Program-made: the position numbers and the translations under genes
Source: Aminiphilus circumscriptus DSM 16581
Lineage (GTDB): Bacteria; Synergistota; Synergistia; Synergistales; Aminiphilaceae
Direction: 5' to 3'
Assembly: GCF_000526375.1 (NCBI RefSeq)
Contig: NZ_JAFY01000007.1
Span: 558,001 to 622,000, forward strand
DNA: 64,000 bases
The notes under the pieces: generated by a model
Told to the model about the DNA's origin: nothing
The model's database searches: none
The model's input: only the letters and a program-made list of their open reading frames with translations
In this document: positions 57,928 to 64,000 of the stretch, piece by piece
Layout: every line of letters starts with the position of its first letter
Position numbering within the stretch: the first letter of the stretch is position 1

Positions 57928-58535
57928 CCGATCTGCAGGCGGACAAACTTACGGGTCTTCGAGACCACATCGTGGAGAGGGCACATATGGAAAGTCACGC
58001 TCTTCTTGAGACCGTGAAGAAGGATATCGCGACATGGTACTCTCGGGAAGCGGAGAAGCTCGACACCGAGGTGGATCTCCTGCTGCGGGACGCACGCTCC
58101 CGTGCGGAGGAGATCCGAAGGCGGCAGATCGCCGCTGCGGAGCGCGAGCGGGTTCGGGAGCGCCTGCGGGTTCAGAATCGTCTTCTCCAGGATGCCCAGG
58201 GCATGCTTGAGGAGGAGTTGGCCTCCCTGCGGGAGCGGGAGGATTATGACAGCATTCTCCTTGGACTTTTGAAGGAAACACTGGAGCATCTCGGCACCGG
58301 GGGTTCCTTCCGTTTCCGCTTGGCTTCAGCGGATGGGGTACACGGGAAAGCCCTGGAGAAGGCCGTTTCAGGCATCGAAGGTGTCACGGTTTCCTTCGAT
58401 CCAGAACCCGCCCCGATTTCGGGAGGAATTTTCCTGGTTTCCGAGGACGGCAAGGTTCATGTTCTCGCGGACTGGCACGTCAAAGCGCAGGAGATGACCG
58501 AGACCCTGGCACAGCGTCTGCTGCCGCTCCTGTAG
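57924..58535 (+). CDS. atpE: V-type ATP synthase subunit E
   Basis: The 203-residue peripheral stalk protein has a long N-terminal helix (HMESHALLETVKKDIATWYS, then coiled coil to residue 100) and a C-terminal globular domain (ISGGIFLVSEDGKVHVLADW). With the H/G-type subunit it forms the outer stalk that holds the A3B3 head. ATG 57924 overlaps subunit F. Confidence 0.88.
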   Translation: MTDLQADKLTGLRDHIVERAHMESHALLETVKKDIATWYSREAEKLDTEVDLLLRDARSRAEEIRRRQIAAAERERVRERLRVQNRLLQDAQGMLEEELASLREREDYDSILLGLLKETLEHLGTGGSFRFRLASADGVHGKALEKAVSGIEGVTVSFDPEPAPISGGIFLVSEDGKVHVLADWHVKAQEMTETLAQRLLPLL

Positions 58536-58556
58536 AAAGGTACCGTGGAGGCCATT

Positions 58557-60347
58557 ATGGAACGTAGGGGATACATCACGTCGGTCAATGGCCCCGTGGT
58601 CCGGGGAAGGGGCATGCGCAATTTCGCCATGCGCGAGATGGTTCGCGTCGGAGAGGGTGGATTCATCGGAGAAGTCATCCGCATGGACGATGACGAGGCA
58701 GTCATTCAGGTCTACGAGGACACTCAGGGAGTACGCCTGGGGGAACCCGTCACGGGAACGGGGGAATCGCTTTCCGTCTCCCTGGGGCCTGGTTTGATCG
58801 GGCAGATTTTCGACGGCATTGCCCGACCGCTCCGCACCCTTCTCGACAGGGAGGGGCTCTATCTCGGCAGAGGACTTTCGATTCCCCAGGTGGATCCGGC
58901 GCTTTCCTGGGATTTCGCCCCTCAGGCACGCGTGGGAGACCTCGCGTTTCCAGGCATGCTCCTCGGCGTCATTCAGGAAACTCCTCTCTTCGAGCATCGT
59001 GTCATGGTTCCTCCGGGAATCGAAGGGACCTTCTCCTGGATCGCGAAGGAGGGAATGTGCCGCGCCGATGCCGTGGTGGCAAGGGTTAAATCTCCCCTCG
59101 GGTGGGAGAGGGATATCCCCCTGCTGCAGCGCTGGGCGGTGCGGACTCCCCGACCCGTGCGTTCCCGACTTTTGCCGCGGGAGCCCCTCGTGACGGGACA
59201 GCGCGTCATCGACGGCCTCTTTCCTCTGGCGAAGGGTGGTGTGGCGTGCATTCCCGGCGGATTCGGCACGGGAAAAACGGTGACCCAGCACCAGCTTGCC
59301 AAATGGTGTGAGGCGAAAGTCGTGGTCTACATCGGCTGCGGAGAACGGGGCAACGAGATGACCGATGTGCTGGAGGAATTTCCCCGGCTCGAGGACCCGC
59401 GGTCCGGAAGACCCCTCATGGAAAGGACGATTCTTATCGCCAACACGTCCAACATGCCCGTTGCGGCTCGGGAAGCCTCTATCTACACGGGGATCACCAT
59501 GGCGGAGTACTTCCGGGACATGGGGTACGATGTGGCTCTTATGGCGGACTCCACGTCGAGGTGGGCCGAGGCGCTCCGCGAGATTTCAGGAAGATTGGAG
59601 GAGATTCCCGCGGAGGAGGGATTTCCCGCATACCTTCCTACCCGACTCGCCGAATTCTACGAGCGGGCGGGAAGTGTCGAAACCATGGGAGGCGAGAAAG
59701 GAAGCATTTCCATCATTGGTGCCGTTTCGCCGCCGGGAGGAGATTTCACTGAGCCTGTGACTCGGCACACGAAGCGTTTCATCCGTTGCTTTTGGGCACT
59801 CGACAAGCGTCTCGCCAACGCACGCCACTTTCCCGCCATCGGATGGCTCGAATCCTACAGTGAATACGCGGAGGACGTGGAGGAGTGGTTTGCCGTTCAT
59901 GTGGATTCCAGGTGGGGAGCCTGCCGCGAGGAGGCCCGTAGGCTTCTCGCGGAGGAGGAGAAAATCCAGCAGGTCATTCGCCTTGTCGGAGAGGATGTCC
60001 TCCCCGACGATCAGAAGCTTATCGCTTTCACGGCGTTCCTTCTCAAGAACGGGTACCTGCAGCAAAGCGCCTTCGGAACCGATTCCTACTATCCTCCCGA
60101 GAACGGCTTTGCACTGCTCGACCTGATTCTTCATTTTCACGAGAAAGCCTCGGAGCTTGTGCAGCGCGGTGTTCCCCTCTCTTTGTTCCGTGATCTCGAA
60201 GAAGTGGTGCAGTTGACGCATCTTCGAGAAGTTCCCCTGGAAAAAATCGGGAACTTCGACGAGATCCGAAACAAGCTGGATCGGCAGCTCGAAAAGGTTG
60301 GGGCCGAGCGCGTGGCCACCAGTGGAGGCATACCGTCATGGCATTGA
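58557..60347 (+). CDS. atpA: V-type ATP synthase catalytic subunit A
   Basis: The 596-residue catalytic subunit has RRGYITSVNGPVVRGRGM at the start. The P-loop is GGFGTGKTVTQHQLA, then GCGERGNEMTDVLEEFP, MADSTSRWAEALREISGRL and the C-terminal helix bundle. It is a full-length A subunit with the non-homologous insert typical of V/A enzymes. ATG 58557 has GGAGG five bases upstream; GTG 58545 is less likely. It overlaps subunit B by ten bases. Confidence 0.97.
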   Translation: MERRGYITSVNGPVVRGRGMRNFAMREMVRVGEGGFIGEVIRMDDDEAVIQVYEDTQGVRLGEPVTGTGESLSVSLGPGLIGQIFDGIARPLRTLLDREGLYLGRGLSIPQVDPALSWDFAPQARVGDLAFPGMLLGVIQETPLFEHRVMVPPGIEGTFSWIAKEGMCRADAVVARVKSPLGWERDIPLLQRWAVRTPRPVRSRLLPREPLVTGQRVIDGLFPLAKGGVACIPGGFGTGKTVTQHQLAKWCEAKVVVYIGCGERGNEMTDVLEEFPRLEDPRSGRPLMERTILIANTSNMPVAAREASIYTGITMAEYFRDMGYDVALMADSTSRWAEALREISGRLEEIPAEEGFPAYLPTRLAEFYERAGSVETMGGEKGSISIIGAVSPPGGDFTEPVTRHTKRFIRCFWALDKRLANARHFPAIGWLESYSEYAEDVEEWFAVHVDSRWGACREEARRLLAEEEKIQQVIRLVGEDVLPDDQKLIAFTAFLLKNGYLQQSAFGTDSYYPPENGFALLDLILHFHEKASELVQRGVPLSLFRDLEEVVQLTHLREVPLEKIGNFDEIRNKLDRQLEKVGAERVATSGGIPSWH

Positions 60348-61714
60348 GAGAATATATGGGGTTGAAGAAGATTCAGGGGCCCTTTGTGCTCGTCGAAAGT
60401 GTGTCCGGAGTGGGGTACGGCGAGCTTGTGAGCATCATCGTTCCCTCCGGCAAGGAGCGATTGGGGCGTGTTGTCCTTCTCGACGAGAGGGCGACCTTGG
60501 TTCAGGTCTTTTCCGGTACGGACGAACTCGTCCCCGAATCCACCCGTTCCCGTTTTCTCGGAAAAGGATTGAGTCTCACCCTGGCGCCATCCATTCTCGG
60601 GCGCACTTTTTCCGGGCTCGGGGAGCCCCGGGACGACTGTGGTCCCGTCTATGGAGGCGTGTCCAGGGATGTGAACGGCCTTCCGCTGAACCCCATGGCG
60701 CGCCGATATCCCAGGGATTTCATCCACACGGGAATCTCCGCCATCGACACGCTGACCACACTGATTCGGGGACAGAAACTTCCCATTTTTTCCGGAAACG
60801 GCCTGCCGCACAATCAGCTTGCCGTACAGATCGCCGTGCAATCGCGACTCGTTGGAGCCGAGAACTTCGCCGTCGTGTTCGCGGGGATTGGCATCAAACA
60901 CGATGACGCCGCTTTTTTTGTCCGTGAACTCGTGGAAAAAGGTAAGACGAACAACCTCGTAATGTTTCTCAATCTCGCCGACGACCCCGTGATCGAGCGG
61001 ATCGCGACACCACGGATGGCACTTTCCGCGGCGGAATACCTCGCCTTCGACCTGGGCATGCACGTCCTGGTCATTCTCACGGACATGACGAACTACTGCG
61101 AGGCTCTGCGCGAGCTGGGCGTGGCCCGAGGGGAGGTCCCGAGCAGGAAGGGCTACCCAGCGTACATGTACAGTGATCTCGCGTCCCTTTACGAACGGGC
61201 GGGCGTTCTTCGCGACGCCCAGGGAAGCCTCACGCAGCTCCCCATCCTTTCCATGCCCAATGACGACATCACACACCCCATTCCGGACCTGACGGGATTC
61301 ATCACCGAGGGGCAGATCGTGCTCTCCCGGGAACTGGATGCACAGTCCGTCTATCCTCCCATCGATGTGCTCACGAGTCTTTCCCGGCTCATGAAGGACG
61401 GCATCGGGAAAAACTACACCAGGGACGACCACCCGAACCTGGCAAGCCAGCTTTTCGCTTCCTACAGCCGGGTTCAGGAAGTCCGCGCTCTCGCCGGAGT
61501 CGTGGGAGCTGACGAATTGGGGAAGATCGACAAGTCTTACGTGGAGTTCGGCGAGGCTTTCGAGAAACGTTTTCTTGCCCAGGGAAAGGACGAGGACCGC
61601 GATATCGGACAATCCTTGGATCTCGCATGGGAGCTTCTGCACGTGTTGCCCCGGTCGGAGCTGACCAGAGTTTCCCTCGAACAGATCAGCGCTCACAGAA
61701 AACGGAGTGGTTGA
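60338..61714 (+). CDS. atpB: V-type ATP synthase regulatory subunit B
   Basis: The 458-residue subunit lacks the catalytic P-loop, as expected, and has EYMGLKKIQGPFVLVESV, NPMARRYPRDFIHTGISAID, FSGNGLPHNQLAVQIA and ILTDMTNYCEALRE. It forms the hexameric head with subunit A. ATG 60338 overlaps the end of subunit A. It is the last ATPase gene in the operon. Confidence 0.97.
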   Translation: MALREYMGLKKIQGPFVLVESVSGVGYGELVSIIVPSGKERLGRVVLLDERATLVQVFSGTDELVPESTRSRFLGKGLSLTLAPSILGRTFSGLGEPRDDCGPVYGGVSRDVNGLPLNPMARRYPRDFIHTGISAIDTLTTLIRGQKLPIFSGNGLPHNQLAVQIAVQSRLVGAENFAVVFAGIGIKHDDAAFFVRELVEKGKTNNLVMFLNLADDPVIERIATPRMALSAAEYLAFDLGMHVLVILTDMTNYCEALRELGVARGEVPSRKGYPAYMYSDLASLYERAGVLRDAQGSLTQLPILSMPNDDITHPIPDLTGFITEGQIVLSRELDAQSVYPPIDVLTSLSRLMKDGIGKNYTRDDHPNLASQLFASYSRVQEVRALAGVVGADELGKIDKSYVEFGEAFEKRFLAQGKDEDRDIGQSLDLAWELLHVLPRSELTRVSLEQISAHRKRSG

Positions 61715-61784
61715 TCCGTGAGATTTTCACACCTCGGTAAAACACGATTTTGTGCTACACTTTGTTCCGAGGGAGGTGATGAAC

Positions 61785-62288
61785 ATGCGCATCGATTCTG
61801 TGGATATCACTTCTTCCAAAGAGACGGAACGGAAAGGAACCGCTTCGGATCGGGCACAGACCGCCGAGAACCTGCGGCGGGCTCTCGAGAAAACCCAGGA
61901 CGCAGTGGCGGAGGAACGGGAGAACATCATGACCCGCCATCACGAGACCGTTCGCAAGGGACAGGAGGCCAATCGGAAAAGGCGCCTGGAAACGGAGCGG
62001 AAAAAAGAGCGGTTCGAGGACGCCCGGGCGAGGACGGAACGCTTCGAGGAGCAGCGGGAAGTCGCAGCACGCGAGAAGGAATCCTTGGTTTCCGGTCGCA
62101 AGGCGGCGGCGGAACGTTCCCGTGGCATTGCTCTTGATGCGGAACGACGAAACCTTCCAGGAGGCGAAGAACGAGAGAGTTCGGCCTCTCTGCGACAGGA
62201 GCGGGACGAGGTCGAACGGAGCAGAGTGGAACTGGACGCGGAAGCGAATCGCCTGGATCGCCTGCGCCGGAAACAGTGGCTCGGGTGA
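61785..62288 (+). CDS. Highly charged coiled-coil protein of unknown function
   Basis: The 167-residue product is almost entirely glutamate, arginine, lysine and alanine, with no signal peptide or membrane helix. It predicts as one long coiled coil (RKRRLETERKKERFEDARAR and REVAAREKESLVSGRKAAAE). No family is recognised. ATG 61785 has GAGGGAGGTG eight bases upstream, so it is well expressed. It lies 70 bases past atpB and shares the long bidirectional terminator that follows. It might be linked to the ATPase only by position. Confidence 0.7.
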   Translation: MRIDSVDITSSKETERKGTASDRAQTAENLRRALEKTQDAVAEERENIMTRHHETVRKGQEANRKRRLETERKKERFEDARARTERFEEQREVAAREKESLVSGRKAAAERSRGIALDAERRNLPGGEERESSASLRQERDEVERSRVELDAEANRLDRLRRKQWLG

Positions 62289-62292
62289 GATG

Positions 62293-62349
62293 CAGAAAAG
62301 GGAAAAGGCGACGGGGATGCCCCCGTCGCCTTTTCCCTTTTCTGTTTTT
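62293..62349. terminator. Long bidirectional terminator
   Basis: Exact 24-base arms at 62293-62316 (starting CAGAAAAG) and 62321-62344 enclose ATGC and are followed by TTTTT on the plus strand. It separates the convergent coiled-coil and TAXI genes. Confidence 0.85.
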
Positions 62350-62373
62350 GACTGCGCACGCAAAGAGGCAGTT

Positions 62374-63336
62374 CTACTTGATCTCCGGAATGGCGATACC
62401 CTTTTCCTTGTAATATTTCGCCGCACCGGGGTGCAGAGGAACGGAGAGTCCGTCCAGAGCAGTTTCGAGAGTGATGAGCTTCGCCTTCGCATGCACGGCG
62501 TCGAGATCACGCACATTCTCCCAGAGCGTCTTCGTGAAGGTGTAGACCAGGTCCTCACTCAGATCCTCTCGGCAGACGAGCATGGCGACCACGGCAGGCG
62601 TCACGGTGTCGTGGTCCACCCCGGAATAGGTCCCCGCCGGAATGACGTCCTTCTTGAAGAAAGGATATTTCTCACGCAGTGCCTTGATGTAGTCCTCGCT
62701 GAAACTGACGAGGTCGATGGGAGTCGTGGTGGCCAGATCCATGACGGAGGAGGTGGGGAATCCCGCCACGACGAATCCGGCGTCGAGCTGGTCGTCCTTG
62801 AAGCGCTGGGTCGTGTTGGCAAAGTCGAGAAAATCGACCTTCATGTCATCGTATTTCAACCCAGCAACGTCGAACATAGCCCGCACGTCACCCTCGACGC
62901 CCGAGCCGGGAGCTCCAACGGAAACGCGTTTTCCCTTGAGGTCCATAATGTCCTTCACGGGATTCTTTTTCAGAGTGATGAAATGGATGTGCTCGGGATA
63001 GAGGCAGCCAATACCGCGGATGTTCTGGAAGGGCTCCTTGAACATCATTTCGCCCTTCCAGGCCCAATAGGCAAGGTCATTTTGTGCGAAGGCGATTTCA
63101 ATCTGGTTTGTACCGATGAGGTTGAGATTCGCCGCGGAGGCGTTTCCCGTCTCGGATGTCACCTGAAGCTCAGGGACGTTGCGGTTGATGATGTCCGCAA
63201 TGCCGCCGCCGAGCGGGTAATAGGTTCCCGTGGTGCCTCCGGTCGCGATGGAGAGAAACTCCTTAGCGAAGGCCATACCGGAGAGAGCCGCCGTGAGAAT
63301 CACTACGAGAAGTACAAGAAATCCGAACCTGCGCAT
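62374..63336 (-). CDS. TAXI family TRAP transporter solute-binding protein
   Basis: The 320-residue protein has a signal peptide (FGFLVLLVVILTAALSGMAFA). The TAXI-type binding fold follows, with FLSIATGGTTGTYYPLGGGIADIIN, VTSETGNASAANLNLIGTNQIEIAFAQNDLA and GLKYDDMKVDFLDFA. It is the extracytoplasmic component of a TRAP transporter, often for glutamate or other dicarboxylates in this group. The permease genes are not in the window. ATG 63336 follows GGGGAGGAG and has a strong promoter. Substrate is unknown. Confidence 0.93.
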   Translation of the reverse strand: MRRFGFLVLLVVILTAALSGMAFAKEFLSIATGGTTGTYYPLGGGIADIINRNVPELQVTSETGNASAANLNLIGTNQIEIAFAQNDLAYWAWKGEMMFKEPFQNIRGIGCLYPEHIHFITLKKNPVKDIMDLKGKRVSVGAPGSGVEGDVRAMFDVAGLKYDDMKVDFLDFANTTQRFKDDQLDAGFVVAGFPTSSVMDLATTTPIDLVSFSEDYIKALREKYPFFKKDVIPAGTYSGVDHDTVTPAVVAMLVCREDLSEDLVYTFTKTLWENVRDLDAVHAKAKLITLETALDGLSVPLHPGAAKYYKEKGIAIPEIK

Positions 63337-63450
63337 GAAACAATCTCCTCCCCTCTTCTGTGTACCCGACAATGGTTGCCTTCTCCACGAGGCTGATTCG
63401 CTCAGCCGTTGTTTCGCCGGGACCCCCACCCCCTTTCGATCTTCAGGAAA

Positions 63451-63479
63451 AGTATAGAATGGCGAGGGCGTTCGATCAA
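63451..63479 (-). promoter_or_regulatory. TAXI gene promoter
   Basis: On the minus strand TTGATC (63474-63479) and TATACT (63451-63456) are 17 bases apart, 115 bases before the TAXI start, leaving a leader of about 110 bases. This is one of the stronger promoters in the window. Confidence 0.65.
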
Positions 63480-63614
63480 GTCACCCAATTCGATTTGGTC
63501 TGCAAAACAATGTGCCCTTTCGAGCGCTTTGGGAGATATAATAATGCAAGGGATGCGGTGCGTCCATTCGATCTCGCACTGCGAAAGCCAGGTCGCATAG
63601 AAGGGCGTGACGAT

Positions 63615-64000
63615 GTGGAAAACCAGTCGGTTCAGGCAAAAGAAGTGGAACGCAACGGCCAGATGTTGCGACTTGATCTGAGCTTAACCATAACCGATGA
63701 GAGTCAGGCAGGACGAGCAGCTCTACTCTTGGCGGCCACCACATCACCTGTGGAGGAAACACGGCTTCGGGAACAACTGCAAAAGTGGGGATGGAGGGCC
63801 GTTGCCACCGAAGTGGGAGGGCTAGCGGGCGATCTGCCGCAGAAGATCACCCGAGCTGTCGTCGGTGCTGCTCTCAATGCGAACGTTGTGGAGAAGCGGA
63901 GCGGTGAGATGCACGCGCTCATGCATGCAGCCCTTGAGGCAATGAACGGGTTCATGTCCACGAGCATGCTCGAAGCCAGCATCGGGGCGAAGATCGCCAT
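63615..64000 (+). CDS. HutP-like regulator (3' end outside window)
   Basis: The partial protein of 128 residues so far resembles HutP, the histidine- and magnesium-dependent RNA-binding antiterminator of Bacillus. It shares the core AALLLAATTSPVEETRLREQ and, notably, MHALMHAALEAMNGF, which aligns with ESHALYHATMEALHG of HutP, including the two metal-binding histidines. The start is uncertain: GTG 63615 has AAGGGC nine bases upstream, GTG 63558 follows AAGGGA, and the frame is open back to an ATG at 63510 with no binding site. A TATAAT at 63537-63542 lies in this span. No hut enzyme genes are visible. Confidence 0.75.
   Translation, partial: MENQSVQAKEVERNGQMLRLDLSLTITDESQAGRAALLLAATTSPVEETRLREQLQKWGWRAVATEVGGLAGDLPQKITRAVVGAALNANVVEKRSGEMHALMHAALEAMNGFMSTSMLEASIGAKIA

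Noticed and set aside
63537-63542. Perfect TATAAT as the hutP-like gene promoter
   Set aside because: No acceptable -35 box or TGn extension is found at the correct distance, so it is mentioned only as a possible element.
1-64000. CRISPR arrays, prophage or complete insertion sequences
   Set aside because: No regularly spaced direct repeats, integrase, transposase, capsid or terminase genes were seen in any part of the window.

Overview
The window is one continuous piece of a GC-rich bacterial chromosome, about 60% GC by eye, and nearly all of it is protein-coding core genome. No rRNA, CRISPR array, prophage or complete insertion sequence is visible. Several features together suggest an anaerobic amino-acid fermenter, most likely of the phylum Synergistota: a complete V/A-type ATPase operon, acetate kinase, selenocysteine machinery (selA, selB, yedF), a Thermotoga-like single-cluster ferredoxin, a TAXI-type TRAP binding protein, a HutP-like regulator, FapR with FabK, and RemA, YerC and Veg homologues. 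The phylum is inferred from gene content, not from a marker-gene search.

Layout. At 1-4.9 kb are a degenerate prolyl-tRNA-synthetase-like protein, a MATE pump, an lrp-lysE pair with operator palindromes, and yerC. At 5.1-9.6 kb are a radical-SAM DNA-repair gene pair, an exported protein and a diguanylate cyclase. At 9.8-14.8 kb lie lepA, hemW and an exported phosphodiester glycosidase with an SLH-like region. At 14.8-19 kb is a selenium island: yedF divergent from selA-selB, followed by a structured untranslated segment. At 19-25.8 kb are veg, ispE, purR, a ferredoxin, a CAT-anticodon tRNA, nif3, trpS, scpA, scpB and rluB. At 25.8-36 kb a tightly packed block holds an HDOD gene, cmk, plsC, hflX, yicC, remA, gmk, rpoZ, coaBC, a pseudohelicase priA, der and hup. 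At 36-42.7 kb are ksgA, tRNA-Pro, trmB, rsmD, coaD, tmcAL, ackA, yceD and rpmF.

At 43.1-50.9 kb is a fatty-acid operon, fapR-plsX-fabH-fabK-fabD-fabG-acpP-fabF-rnc. It has a strong promoter and a FapR-box-like site in front of fapR. A perfect 24-bp hairpin lies between acpP and fabF, and a second long hairpin follows rnc. At 51.1-53 kb are a LysM/M23-like envelope protein and an acetyltransferase. At 53-61.7 kb is the V-type ATPase operon in the order D, coiled-coil stalk, C, I, K, F, E, A, B. At 61.8-64 kb are a charged coiled-coil protein, a TAXI binding protein and a HutP-like gene cut by the window edge.

How the parts connect. Fatty-acid and phospholipid synthesis (fapR to fabF, plsX, plsC, coaBC, coaD), translation quality and ribosome maturation (lepA, der, ksgA, rsmD, rpmF, trmB, tmcAL, rluB) and energy conservation (ackA, V-ATPase, ferredoxin) account for most genes. 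The points most worth follow-up are the helicase-dead PriA, the synthetase-like protein that keeps an editing domain, the long RNase III-type hairpins around fabF-rnc, the structured segment after selB, the inferred FapR site, and the ATPase operon that starts with subunit D.
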